A stretch of 64,000 nt of DNA from Amycolatopsis coloradensis (GTDB lineage Bacteria > Actinomycetota > Actinomycetes > Mycobacteriales > Pseudonocardiaceae): contig NZ_MQUQ01000003.1 in NCBI RefSeq assembly GCF_001953865.1, positions 261,917-325,916 of the forward strand, in the 5' to 3' direction. Below are positions 10,432 through 19,277 of this stretch, piece by piece. The translations under genes and the position numbers were made by a program. The notes under the pieces were generated by a model. The model was given only the letters and a program-made list of their open reading frames with translations. It ran no database searches and was not told where the DNA came from. Positions within the stretch are counted from its first letter, which is position 1; the number at the start of each line of letters is the position of its first letter.

Positions 10432-11112
10432 ATGCCTGAGCTGCGTTTCACCCTTCCCGACGGCCAGGAGCGGCGGACCGAGGTCCACACGCTGCTGAAC
10501 GCCGGATACGCCGGTCGCAGCCAGGAAGACGTCGCCGCCCACGTGGCCGAACTGGCCGAACTCGGCGTCCCCGCGCCTTCGGTGATCCCGGCGCTCTACC
10601 CGGTCGCGCCATACCTGGCGAGCCAGACGGGCGAGGTCCCCGTGCAGCACGGGCGGACCTCCGGCGAGGCCGAATGGGCCATCGTCATCACCGGCCCCGC
10701 GCCCGAGGACGTCCTCCTGACCGCCGCCTGCGACCACACCGACCGGGCGCTGGAAGCGCACGGCGTCGCGTGGAGCAAGAACGCCGGCCCCGACGTCCTC
10801 GCCGCCAAAGCCTGGCGTCTCGTCGACGTCCAAGACCGGCTCGACGACCTCACGCTGTCCGCTTGGGCCGGGGAAACCCTTATTCAGCAAGGAAAACTGG
10901 TCGAACTGCTGCCGCCGTCATACTGGCTGGACGTACTGCGCGAGCGCGGCCTGCACGCTCCGGGCACCGTGCTGATCTCGGGGACCATCCCGATGGTGCA
11001 CGGCGTCGACCAGTTCGCCGACTCCTGGCGCGTGGAACTGGGCGACCCGGCGACCGGCGAGACCATCGACCTCGCCTACAGCGTGCGGCGACTGCCCGAA
11101 CCGATCGGCTGA
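10432..11112 (+). CDS. DUF2848 family protein
   Basis: A 226-residue cytosolic protein resembling the DUF2848 family, related to fumarylacetoacetate-hydrolase-like folds by annotation habit rather than proven chemistry. Conserved-looking parts are HTLLNAGYAGRSQEDV near residue 20, EWAIVITGPAPEDVLLTAACDHTDR in the middle and LISGTIPMVHGVDQFADSW near the end. ATG 10432 has a strong GGAGGAAAG ribosome site. Divergent to the MHS permease/cupin pair, it probably belongs to the same catabolic locus. The reaction is unknown. Confidence 0.75.
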   Translation: MPELRFTLPDGQERRTEVHTLLNAGYAGRSQEDVAAHVAELAELGVPAPSVIPALYPVAPYLASQTGEVPVQHGRTSGEAEWAIVITGPAPEDVLLTAACDHTDRALEAHGVAWSKNAGPDVLAAKAWRLVDVQDRLDDLTLSAWAGETLIQQGKLVELLPPSYWLDVLRERGLHAPGTVLISGTIPMVHGVDQFADSWRVELGDPATGETIDLAYSVRRLPEPIG

Positions 11113-11173
11113 GGTGCAGCGAAAGGGCCCTTCACCGCGTCCTATGCGGTGAAGGGCCCTTTCGCTGCACCTC
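11111..11173. repeat. Long intergenic palindrome, family A copy 2
   Basis: Perfect inverted repeat with 28-bp arms (11111-11138 and 11146-11173) and a 7-bp loop. It begins within the stop codon of the DUF2848 gene and lies 20 bp before the convergent POT transporter stop, so a bidirectional terminator role is likely. The arm carries GAAAGGGCCCTTC, itself palindromic. Confidence 0.85.
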
Positions 11174-11192
11174 CGAGGGTCGCTCCTCAGCG

Positions 11193-12653
11193 TCAGTGAA
11201 CACCCTTCATCAGCTTGCGGATCAAGGGCGTGCCGAAGAACAACAGGACGCCGATGGCGATCGCGACCCCGCCGATGACCCCGAAATACGGCACCTCGTC
11301 CTGCGTGTCGTAGTACTCCGCGAGTTTGCCGGACATCGCCGTACCGAACGAGATGGACAGGAAGTTCAGGGCGACCATCTGCGTGCGGAAGGCCGTCGGC
11401 GCCAGCTTCGTGGACAGCGAAAGCCCCACCGGGGAAAGGAACAGCTCGGCGGCGGTGAACACGAAGAGAATGCCGACCAGCGCGATCAGCGGGCTGCCGT
11501 TCGCCCCTGTCCCCGCCATCGGCAGGAACAGCAGGAACGCCGCGCCCATCAGCACCGTGCCGAAGACGAACTTCATCGGCGAGGACGGCTGGCGGGGGCC
11601 GAGTTTCGTCCAGATCGCGGCGAAGATCGGGGCGAAGACGATGACGAACACCGCGACGATGGAGTTGACCCAGGCCACCGGCATCTGCCAGCCGAACAGG
11701 TCCCGGTCGAGCCGCTGGTCGGTGTAGGCCTGCACGACGGTGAACTGCTGCTGGTACAGCGAAAAGAACGCCGCGCTGGCGATGAACATCGGGATGAACG
11801 AGTACACCCGGCTGCGTTCGTCCGCGGTGATCTTCTTGCTGCTCAGGATCACGACGAAGTAGATCACCGAAATGAGGCCGACCAGCCACACCACGATGTT
11901 CGCGAGGTTTTCCGCCCGGATCACACCGGTGAGCACCAGCACGACGACCAGCACGGCCGCCACGAGCACCGCGCCGCCGACGAGCACGCGCTGCGAGGCG
12001 GGCAGCGGATTGGGGATCTCCCGCGCCTTCTCGCCGAGGTTCCTACGGCCGATCGTGTACTGGATCAGGCCCAGCGCCATCCCGATCGCCGCCAGGCCGA
12101 AGCCGATGTGGAAACCGAATTCCTTCTGGGCGAGCCCGGTCAGCAACGGCCCGACGAAAGCACCGATGTTGATGCCCATGTAGAAGAGGGTGAACCCGCC
12201 GTCACGTCGCTCGTCGTCGGCGGCGTAGAGCGTCCCGACGATCGCCGTGGCGTTGGACTTCAGCCCGCCACTGCCGATGGCCACGCAAGCGAGACCGACG
12301 CCGATCCCGACGAAGCCCGGCAACAACGCCAGACTGATATGCCCGATCATGATCAGGACCGCGCTGTAGAACAGCGTCCGTTCCGAACCGAACAACCGGT
12401 CGGCCACCCAAGCACCGACGACCGCCGACAGGTAGACGAGACCGCCGTAGGCACCCACGATGCCCAGCGCGGTTTCCTGCGCCATGCCGAGACCGCCACG
12501 GGAGGCCTCGTAATACAGGTAGATCGCGAGGATCCCCTGCATACCGTAGAAGGAGAAGCGTTCCCACATCTCCACGCCGAACAGGTTCGCGAGCCCTCGT
12601 GGGTGCCCGAAGAACCTGGTGTCACGCTGGACCTCGGTAGAGGTACTCACCAC
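11193..12653 (-). CDS. Proton-coupled oligopeptide transporter (POT/PTR2 family)
   Basis: A 486-residue MFS protein of the POT family with about 14 hydrophobic segments, as in bacterial DtpT. Diagnostic parts are LFGVEMWERFSFYGMQGIL (the ExxERF/Y motif of POTs, residues ~24-42), GAYGGLVYLSAVVGAWVADR and FTLFYMGINIGAFVGPLL. It would import di- and tripeptides with protons. The start is GTG at 12653 (a second GTG follows directly); AAGGACG precedes it. It lies 98 bp downstream of the cluster's MFS exporter on the same strand. A link to the cluster product (a small amide) is possible but unproven. Confidence 0.88.
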   Translation of the reverse strand: MVSTSTEVQRDTRFFGHPRGLANLFGVEMWERFSFYGMQGILAIYLYYEASRGGLGMAQETALGIVGAYGGLVYLSAVVGAWVADRLFGSERTLFYSAVLIMIGHISLALLPGFVGIGVGLACVAIGSGGLKSNATAIVGTLYAADDERRDGGFTLFYMGINIGAFVGPLLTGLAQKEFGFHIGFGLAAIGMALGLIQYTIGRRNLGEKAREIPNPLPASQRVLVGGAVLVAAVLVVVLVLTGVIRAENLANIVVWLVGLISVIYFVVILSSKKITADERSRVYSFIPMFIASAAFFSLYQQQFTVVQAYTDQRLDRDLFGWQMPVAWVNSIVAVFVIVFAPIFAAIWTKLGPRQPSSPMKFVFGTVLMGAAFLLFLPMAGTGANGSPLIALVGILFVFTAAELFLSPVGLSLSTKLAPTAFRTQMVALNFLSISFGTAMSGKLAEYYDTQDEVPYFGVIGGVAIAIGVLLFFGTPLIRKLMKGVH

Positions 12654-12751
12654 ACTCGTCCTTGTCTAGACAGCGTTGTCAAATGGCATGGTAGAAGGCC
12701 GATGCGTGATCACTCCACCGGCCTCGGAACGCCATCCGCCGGAAGACCGGA

Positions 12752-13993
12752 TCAGGCCTTTTCGCCGTCTTCGCAGGCCCCGGCCCCCGCAGTGGCCAAT
12801 TCGGCTTCCGGTGCGCTTCGATCGCCGCGGCGGGGTCGCAATTCGGCGAGCGCGCTGGCCACGGTCAGCAGCAGTGTCAGCACCGCCGCGCCGATCATGG
12901 CGGTGACCGGCGTGAACGAGGCGAGCACCAGCGCCGTGAGCGTCGCGGTGAGCGTGTATCCGATGCCCTGGACCGCGTACATGACCGAGTAACCGGCGGT
13001 CTGTGCCGACTCGGGCAGGCTTTCACGCAGGGTGAGGTTGCGGGTCACGGCCACCGCCGCCTGGCACAGGCCACCGACGACCAGCACGACCGCGATCCCG
13101 GCCAGTCCCGGCATGACGGCGATCAGCGCCACGCAGCCGGACATGGCGACCAACAGCACCAGGCTCTGCGCGCGCAAGCTGCCCGGCCACTTCCGGAGGC
13201 CGTAGACGAACGCGCCGACGGCGCTGGCCACCGAGAAGACCGTCAGCAGCACACCCGCCCAGCCTGCCTGGAACTGCCGGAACTCCAGCAACGGCGTCAG
13301 GATCAGCTCCGCCGACGACAGCAACGCCATGGACGCCGCACTGGTCAGGTAGATCGGCCAGGCTGCGAACAGTTCCCTGGCGTGTCCGGAAACCCGCGCC
13401 GACGGCTTGGCCGCCGTCGCGGGCGCCGTGCCGTCGCCGCGGAGCAGCAGGAGGGTCAAGGCGGCGATCGCCATGCACACCGCCGCCACCGCCATCGGGG
13501 CGCTCGCGCCGGTCCACAACGCCAGCGACACCGCCAGCCCCGGCGCGACCGCCCAGATCGCCTGGGTCAACGTCGATTCGGCGCTCAACGCGCTCGCCAC
13601 CGCCGCTTCGTCGACAAGGCGGGTCAGCATCGTCCGCATCCCGCCCGGGCTGGCCGCGGGCGCCGCGCCGGCGAGTCCCGCCAGCACGACCAAGAGCGGA
13701 TTGGGCGCCGAGGGCGCCAGCGCGAGCATCCCGAAGGACACCGCCCCCACGCCCAGCCCGAGTGAGATCGCGCCGCGGCGGCGGCTGAACGGACGCGTTC
13801 CGATGACCAGCGCGCCGACGACCTCGCCGACCACATAGGCGGCGGCGAGTGTCGCGCCGAGCGAATAGCCGCCCGGGCGATCCCGCACCAGGAAGACCAA
13901 CCCGAGCGGTGCCATCGCGATGGGCAGCCGCGCCACTATCGCGACGAGCGCCCAAGCGACAATCGACTTCTTCGCGAGCCCCCGATACCCCAT
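12752..13993 (-). CDS. MFS transporter, likely exporter at the cluster edge
   Basis: A 413-residue MFS protein with about 12 membrane segments and a short charged tail. The N-terminal VAIVARLPIAMAPLGLVFLV is shared in style with the MFS gene at 40241-41515 (LLARLPIAMIGISALLYV), so the two belong to one subfamily. ATG 13993 has GGGGAGGAG upstream. It lies 62 bp downstream of the first ATP-grasp gene in the same direction, with its own promoter-like sequence overlapping that gene's stop. I infer export of, or self-protection against, the cluster product. Confidence 0.78.
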   Translation of the reverse strand: MGYRGLAKKSIVAWALVAIVARLPIAMAPLGLVFLVRDRPGGYSLGATLAAAYVVGEVVGALVIGTRPFSRRRGAISLGLGVGAVSFGMLALAPSAPNPLLVVLAGLAGAAPAASPGGMRTMLTRLVDEAAVASALSAESTLTQAIWAVAPGLAVSLALWTGASAPMAVAAVCMAIAALTLLLLRGDGTAPATAAKPSARVSGHARELFAAWPIYLTSAASMALLSSAELILTPLLEFRQFQAGWAGVLLTVFSVASAVGAFVYGLRKWPGSLRAQSLVLLVAMSGCVALIAVMPGLAGIAVVLVVGGLCQAAVAVTRNLTLRESLPESAQTAGYSVMYAVQGIGYTLTATLTALVLASFTPVTAMIGAAVLTLLLTVASALAELRPRRGDRSAPEAELATAGAGACEDGEKA

Positions 13994-14031
13994 TGCCGTC
14001 CGCTCCTCCCCGCCGAAGCAATACCTCAGCG

Positions 14032-14059
14032 ACCCTAGCTTCCAGTAGTCGGTTGTCAA
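14032..14059 (-). promoter_or_regulatory. Promoter-like sequence for the MFS exporter
   Basis: On the minus strand a perfect -35 box TTGACA (14059-14054) is followed after 16 bp by TAGGGT (14037-14032), 39 bp upstream of the MFS start. The -35 box overlaps the stop codon of the ATP-grasp gene. The exporter may therefore be expressed separately from the biosynthetic operon. Confidence 0.45.
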
Positions 14060-15375
14060 CCGAACGTGAGTCGGTTGATCCGTTCCTCGATTTCCGTCGC
14101 GTGCTCGAAACTCTCACCGATCAGGCAGTATTCGACCGTTCCGCCGGTCACGTCGTCGGAGGTGATGACGACGCCGGTGCGCCGGTCACGATCGAAGGCG
14201 AGATCGTGCTCCCGCAACGCCGCCAGCGCGTGGTCGAACGAGGGAACCGGCCAGAAATGCCGTTGCATCACCACACGTTCGGTGAGGAAGCGGGGCCCCA
14301 CCAGGTGCTGGGTCAGCCGCGTGACGTGGGTCGAGCCGCCGACCCTGCCGTTCACCTCGTTGAGCAGGATCTCCCCGCCGGGGGAGACGATCCCGTCGAT
14401 ACTGATCAGCCCGCGGTACCCCATGCCGTGAATGGCCTGGCACAGATTCTCGGCGGCTCCGAGGAATCCCGGCCACGCCGGATGGGAAGCGGACTGCGCG
14501 GGAATGACGAGGCCGTTGAAAATCGGCTTGGTCAGCATTTCGCCGTGCCCGAACTGCGCCACTCCTTCGTCGGTGATGCTCATTTCGACGTAAACCGGCG
14601 TGCAGTCCGGGAGATAGTGCTCGATCACGACCCGGCGCCGGTCCTCGCCCGAGTACCACGGCCAGCGACGGGTGACCAGTTCGTGCAGTGCCTCCCGGTC
14701 GGCGGCGATCAGCACCTGCGGCGCGCCGATCGGGTCGACCCCCTCACGCGGGCTGATGATCTCGTTGCCGAAGCCGCCGACGTGCTGGTCCTGTTTGACG
14801 ATGGCGCAGCGCCCGTCCGAGAGCAGCTCCCACAGATACTCCTCGGCCGCCTCGCGATCCCGCACCACCCTGCCTTCGGCGATCGGGCAGCCTGTTCCGC
14901 CCGCCAGCGCCCGGAACACCGACTTGCTGTTCAGCAGATCGCTGCCACCCTGTCCGACGAAACCGAATCCGGGCGTGCACCGCTGAAGCCCCAGTCTCCG
15001 GGTGAGCCGGGTCATGACCTCGTCGAAGATGATCGGGACCACCCGGACGGCCCCCGTCTTCTCGACGTGCGCGGCCAGATCGCGGTGGAACTCGGCGTTC
15101 TCGAGCCGGTCCGAGGAGAGGACGTCGACCCCGTACCGCCCGGGTGGCGGGGCGAGGATGTGCACGGTGGCGAGATCGACGTCCATCAGCTCGGTGAGAT
15201 ACCGGCTGAACGGCTCGCTGGGCGCGTGCGGGACGACGAGGATGTCTCCTTCGCCGACGTACCAGAGCATGCGCTGAGCCGTGTAGCCGGCGAACCGCCG
15301 TTGCTCGGGGGTCATCGCCCCGAGATCACCGACCATCTGCTCGGTGCGGTTGTTGGCGACGAATACGGTGGACAT
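14056..15375 (-). CDS. ATP-grasp peptide/amide ligase, PGM1-like (first copy)
   Basis: A 439-residue ATP-grasp enzyme with an N-terminal pre-ATP-grasp region (~1-140) and a C-terminal ATP-grasp domain. Visible are GFGFVGQGGSDLLNSKSVFR, the nucleotide-side CAIVKQDQHVGGFGNEIIS, and the metal-binding end GEILLNEVNGRVGGSTH with Glu and Asn. This layout fits the PGM1 family (pheganomycin ligase), which activates a carboxylate as acyl phosphate and joins it to an amine without a carrier protein. It is the last gene of the minus-strand biosynthetic operon, 45 bp after the DAHP synthase. The paralogue at 28977-30317 is recognisably similar. Substrates unknown; coupling a DHHA-type acid or amine is my inference. 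Confidence 0.8.
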   Translation of the reverse strand: MSTVFVANNRTEQMVGDLGAMTPEQRRFAGYTAQRMLWYVGEGDILVVPHAPSEPFSRYLTELMDVDLATVHILAPPPGRYGVDVLSSDRLENAEFHRDLAAHVEKTGAVRVVPIIFDEVMTRLTRRLGLQRCTPGFGFVGQGGSDLLNSKSVFRALAGGTGCPIAEGRVVRDREAAEEYLWELLSDGRCAIVKQDQHVGGFGNEIISPREGVDPIGAPQVLIAADREALHELVTRRWPWYSGEDRRRVVIEHYLPDCTPVYVEMSITDEGVAQFGHGEMLTKPIFNGLVIPAQSASHPAWPGFLGAAENLCQAIHGMGYRGLISIDGIVSPGGEILLNEVNGRVGGSTHVTRLTQHLVGPRFLTERVVMQRHFWPVPSFDHALAALREHDLAFDRDRRTGVVITSDDVTGGTVEYCLIGESFEHATEIEERINRLTFG

Positions 15376-15420
15376 GTCGATTTCACTCCTTTGTCGGTAG
15401 AGGGGCGGCCGCGCGCTGCG

Positions 15421-16641
15421 TCAGCCCGGCCACGCGGTCGCCACCAGCCGCGCCTGGTCGGTGTTGAGCCGCGGGTCGCACAGTGGCTCGGTGCCGTCGG
15501 GCAGTTCGGCCAGTTCCGTCTCGTCGAGCACGCATTCGACGACGTCTTCGGGGGTGGCCTCCAGATGCAGCCCGCCCGCCACCCCCTGCTCCCCCCGGAC
15601 CGCCGCGTGGAACCCGAGCACCTCACGGATCAGCGAACCGACCAATCGGCTCTTCCGTCCTCGCGCACCGCGAAAGGTGTTGCCGTGCATGGGATCGCAC
15701 AACCAGATGACCGGATGTCCGGCACGCCGGACCGCGGTGACCAGTTCGGGGAGCCGGGTGCTGACCAGGCTCGCTCCCAGCCGGATGATCAGGGTGAGCC
15801 TGCCGGGCTCCCGTCGCGGGTCGAGCCGTTCGCACAGCGCGACCAGCTCGTTCGCGGTCATGGCGGGCCCGACCTTGCACGCCACCGGATTCCTGATGCG
15901 GGACAGCAGGTGGACATGGGCGCCGTCGAGCCGCCGGGTCCGTTCACCGACCCACGGCCAGTGCGTCGAGGTCAGGATCAGATCGTCGTCCTGCCGCCGC
16001 AGCAGCGGCAGTTCGTAGTCGAGGACGAGCGCTTCGTGGCTGGTCCAGACCCGCGGTGAGTTCAACTCCCCGGCCGCGGGACGGCCACGGCGGAGTGCCT
16101 CGACGACGTCGGCCGCCGCGCGGTAGCCGGCCAGCAGGCGGCGTGGGTCCGGGACCCGCGTGCGCGCGTCGAACTCGGGACCGTTCACCAGATGGCCGCG
16201 AAAGGCCGGGAGTTCACATCCGTCCCGTACCTCGGTGGGCTGTGACCGGGGCTTGGCGAACTGCCCTCCGAGCCGGCCGGCCAGCACGACGGGGCGGCCC
16301 GAACGTTCGCTCATGACGTCACCGAGCGAGGCCAGCATCTCAGCCCGGCGAGCCACGTGCTCGGCGGTGGCGTGCGCGGGATCCTCGGCGCAATCGCCGG
16401 CCTGCAGCACCCGCAGCCTGCCCTCGGCGACACCCGCGAGCATGCCTCGCAGTTCGTCGATCTCCGCACCGGTGACCAGGTCGGGGGCGGCGCCTAGCTC
16501 CTCCCGCACCGCCGCGAGCGCCGTGTGGTCGGGCCAGGACGGTTGTTGCTCGGCCGGACGGGCTCGCAATGCCCGGAGCTCGGTGTCGGGCGCGGGGGCC
16601 GAGTGCCCGACGCCGAGGAGGCTGGTGGGTACGACAGACAT
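15421..16641 (-). CDS. phzC-like: Class II DAHP synthase, PhzC-like
   Basis: A 406-residue enzyme condensing phosphoenolpyruvate and erythrose 4-phosphate to DAHP, the entry step of the shikimate pathway. Class II motifs are clear: RVLQAGDCAEDP, GRLGGQFAKPRS, HWPWVGERTRRLDGAHV, NPVACKVGPAM, WLCDPMHGNT and GLHLEATPEDV. It is shorter than primary-metabolism class II enzymes (about 460 residues) and lacks most of the N-terminal extension linked to feedback control, as in phenazine PhzC. ATG 16641 (after a GTG) has AAGGAA upstream. Lying just after the PhzE-like gene, it probably boosts chorismate supply for the cluster. Confidence 0.9.
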   Translation of the reverse strand: MSVVPTSLLGVGHSAPAPDTELRALRARPAEQQPSWPDHTALAAVREELGAAPDLVTGAEIDELRGMLAGVAEGRLRVLQAGDCAEDPAHATAEHVARRAEMLASLGDVMSERSGRPVVLAGRLGGQFAKPRSQPTEVRDGCELPAFRGHLVNGPEFDARTRVPDPRRLLAGYRAAADVVEALRRGRPAAGELNSPRVWTSHEALVLDYELPLLRRQDDDLILTSTHWPWVGERTRRLDGAHVHLLSRIRNPVACKVGPAMTANELVALCERLDPRREPGRLTLIIRLGASLVSTRLPELVTAVRRAGHPVIWLCDPMHGNTFRGARGRKSRLVGSLIREVLGFHAAVRGEQGVAGGLHLEATPEDVVECVLDETELAELPDGTEPLCDPRLNTDQARLVATAWPG

Positions 16642-16644
16642 CAC

Positions 16645-18543
16645 TCATTCCTTCGCACTGGAGACTCGGTTGATCCGGTCGGCGATGCGCACGCCCGGCC
16701 ACAGAACGGTGGTGACGAGATTGCGGAGCAGCGTGGGGCCGTGTTCGGTGAGCAGTGACTCCGGGTGGAACTGCACCGAGGTGAATCCGGGACCGCTCAG
16801 CGCGTGCACCTCGCCGGTGGGCTCGTCCCGGCAGATCCGCACCGGCTCCGCGCATCGAGCGCTGAGCAGGTGCGAGGTGTCCGCGTGCGCGGCGAAGGTG
16901 TTGTAGAACCCGGCGTCGACCGGTTCGCCGAACAGGTCGATGTGGTGCCGAACGCCTTGATTCGGTTCCGGCCTGCGGTGGATCTCGAGGCCGAGCAGCC
17001 TGCTCAGCACCTGATGCGAAAGGCAGACCGCCACGAACGGCTTGCGCGCGTCGAGCAGATCCTCTATCAAGGCGTGCAGGCGGGCGATCTTCGGCTCATC
17101 GACGTCGCCCGGGTCACCCGGCCCCGGTCCGGGTATCACGACATGGAACCCGTGGCGGGCGGGGACGTCACGCCAATGTGCGACGGTCACGCCCAGCCCG
17201 AGCGCGCGCAGCTGGCAAGCCAGCATCGCGGTGAACGTGTCCTCGTTGTCCACCACCAATGCGCGGAGCCCGGCGAGTTCCGGCGCCAGCCAGTCCTGCT
17301 CCCTGTCCCGGTGCAGCCAGAACCGCGCCAGCCCGGCGTTGCGGGCGGTCAGCAGACGGCGTACCTCGGGATGCTCGGTCGATCCGGCGGGCGCGGCGGC
17401 CGTGGCTCGCTTCTCCCCGCGCAGCGCCGACAGGAAACCCGCGGCCTTCGCGCGGGTCTCGGCGACTTCGCTCACCGGATCGGAGTGACGGACCAGTGTC
17501 GCGCCGACACCGAGGCTCAGTTCGCCGGCCGCGGACAGCTCGGCCGTGCGGATCAGGATCGCCGAGTCCACTGTGGACCGACCGGAGGCGTCGCGTTCGA
17601 GTAGCGCCGCCACCCCGCTGTAATAGCCGCGCCCGGTGCGTTCGTGTCTGCGCACCACCGCGCAGGCGTTCTCGACCGGGCTGCCGGTCACCGTGGGCGC
17701 CAGCAGGGTCTGCCGCAGGATCTCACCCGGCGGCTGTCGAGTGCGCCCGCGGACGAAGTACTCGGTATGCGTCAAATGCCTCATCTGGCGCAAATATGGG
17801 CCGTCCACCTCGACACCGTCGGGACAAAGGCCCGCCATCATCTTCAGCTCCTCGTCGACGACCATGTAGAGCTCCTCGACCTCTTTGCGGTCGGCGAGGA
17901 ACTCGAGCACACCGTCGAGGGTCGGCCCGGTGCCGGAGTGCCGGAGTGTGCCGCTGATCGGGTTCATGGTGGCCACGCCGTCTTCGAGGCTCACGTGCCG
18001 TTCGGGGCTGGCGCCGACGAACGTTCGCTGTCCGGTGTGGATGAGGAACGTCCAGTGGGCCCCCTCCTCTCCGAGCAGGAGACGCCGGAAGAGCGCCAGC
18101 TCGGTCGCCACCGAGAAATCGCGCAGCCGTGCCGAGTACGACCGTTTAATCACGAAGTTCGCCCCGGCACCGGTGCCGATCTCCTCGGCCAGCACGTTCC
18201 GGACCAGCTCGGCGTAGGTATCGTCGTCGAGGTCGAACCCGGCCGCCTCGAAGCGCACGTCTTGATCCGGGGTGGTCGCGACGAAGTCCTCGACGGACAG
18301 CGAAACACGGTTCTCGACGCGCATCGCCAGCAGCGGTGTGCCGTCGTCGTGGCACGCGTACCCGCGTTCGGCGACCTGCCGGAACGGGATGAGGGCCAGT
18401 GTCGGCCGCCCGTCGGTGTCCTCCAGCCCGGCGAGTTCCGCCACCTCGGCCACCGGCCCCCGGAACACTTCGAGGATTCCCGCCCCGGTGACCGAGGGCC
18501 GGTACAGCAGCGCGAACGGCTCGCCGTCGTTCAGGTCGTCCAT
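16645..18543 (-). CDS. phzE-like: 2-amino-2-deoxyisochorismate (ADIC) synthase, PhzE-like
   Basis: A 632-residue fusion of a chorismate-utilising MST domain (~1-400) and a glutamine amidotransferase domain (~425-632), the same order and length as PhzE (about 627). MST motifs include MNPISGTLRHSG and APTVTGSPVENACAVV. The amidotransferase shows the Cys nucleophile in FVAVCLSHQVLSR and the His-Glu pair in SVQFHPESLL; CLSHQ is the PhzE form rather than the TrpG-type GVCLGHQ. The expected product is ADIC, not anthranilate. The start ATG 18543 lies within the end of the thioesterase gene (13-bp overlap), so translation is coupled. Together with the PhzD-like enzyme at 27472 it should yield DHHA. 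Confidence 0.9.
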   Translation of the reverse strand: MDDLNDGEPFALLYRPSVTGAGILEVFRGPVAEVAELAGLEDTDGRPTLALIPFRQVAERGYACHDDGTPLLAMRVENRVSLSVEDFVATTPDQDVRFEAAGFDLDDDTYAELVRNVLAEEIGTGAGANFVIKRSYSARLRDFSVATELALFRRLLLGEEGAHWTFLIHTGQRTFVGASPERHVSLEDGVATMNPISGTLRHSGTGPTLDGVLEFLADRKEVEELYMVVDEELKMMAGLCPDGVEVDGPYLRQMRHLTHTEYFVRGRTRQPPGEILRQTLLAPTVTGSPVENACAVVRRHERTGRGYYSGVAALLERDASGRSTVDSAILIRTAELSAAGELSLGVGATLVRHSDPVSEVAETRAKAAGFLSALRGEKRATAAAPAGSTEHPEVRRLLTARNAGLARFWLHRDREQDWLAPELAGLRALVVDNEDTFTAMLACQLRALGLGVTVAHWRDVPARHGFHVVIPGPGPGDPGDVDEPKIARLHALIEDLLDARKPFVAVCLSHQVLSRLLGLEIHRRPEPNQGVRHHIDLFGEPVDAGFYNTFAAHADTSHLLSARCAEPVRICRDEPTGEVHALSGPGFTSVQFHPESLLTEHGPTLLRNLVTTVLWPGVRIADRINRVSSAKE

Positions 18544-19277
18544 GTCTTCCCCCCGATCGGTTCTCCACCATTCGCGAACACCTGCCGCAGGAAGTCCTCG
18601 ACGTGCCCGGCAGTCGCCGGCAGCCGGGCCGGTCCGAGAACCTCGAAATGGCCCCCCTCGATCACCCGGGTGGTCAGCCGCGCCGACAACCGCGTCCAGT
18701 CGGCACGCTGCCGGGACTCCGGGCCGTCGGCGCAGGCGAGCAACAGCGCGGGTCCGTCGTAGTGGACGGTCACCGCGTGCTTCGCCGCGGCGTGGACGTG
18801 CGCCTCCGCGGTTCGACGGAACCGAGCTCGTTCCGCTTCCGACGCCGTCCTCGGCAGCGTGTCCTCGATCGCCTCGGTGAAGGCCTCGAGACCGGAGCCG
18901 GACGGCAGTGCCACGAAACTGTCGATCAGGACGACCGCGGCGGCGTGCCCGCTCCGCTCGGCCAGCCGCGCGGCGACCTCCCAGGCCAGCACGCCGCCGA
19001 GGGACCAGCCGACGAGCGCGTCGGGCGGCGACGGCAAGGCGAGGATCGCGTCCAGGCAGCGTGCGACCATGGCCGGGACGTCGGTGTCCGGTTCCTCGCC
19101 GTCGGCCAGACCGGCCGCGCGCAGGGCGTGGACGTCGCCATGGCGGACCAGTGACCCGGCCAGGCCGAGGTAGGGCAGGATGCCGCCGCCCGCGGGCGGG
19201 AGCGCCACCAGTCCGCGTCCGGTTCCCCCGGAGCCGAGCTTGTGCACGAGGGGCGGGCGGACGCCTGCCGCGGTCAC
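18531..19277 (-). CDS. Stand-alone thioesterase (alpha/beta hydrolase) of the cluster
   Basis: A 248-residue thioesterase with the nucleophile elbow GWSLGG (Ser near residue 96) and a C-terminal His in EGGHFEVLG. GWSLGG is closer to product-releasing NRPS thioesterases than to type II editing enzymes, which often have GHSMG. GTG 19277 overlaps the NRPS stop by 4 bp (GTGA), and its own end overlaps the PhzE-like start. Since the NRPS carries no TE domain, this protein probably hydrolyses or transfers the finished acyl-aminoacyl chain. A type II proofreading role is the alternative. Confidence 0.82.
   Translation of the reverse strand: MTAAGVRPPLVHKLGSGGTGRGLVALPPAGGGILPYLGLAGSLVRHGDVHALRAAGLADGEEPDTDVPAMVARCLDAILALPSPPDALVGWSLGGVLAWEVAARLAERSGHAAAVVLIDSFVALPSGSGLEAFTEAIEDTLPRTASEAERARFRRTAEAHVHAAAKHAVTVHYDGPALLLACADGPESRQRADWTRLSARLTTRVIEGGHFEVLGPARLPATAGHVEDFLRQVFANGGEPIGGKTWTT

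Noticed and set aside
16645..18543. Anthranilate synthase (TrpE-TrpG fusion) for tryptophan
   Set aside because: The amidotransferase nucleophile context CLSHQ, the length and the linked PhzD-like enzyme fit ADIC synthase better; no other trp gene is near.
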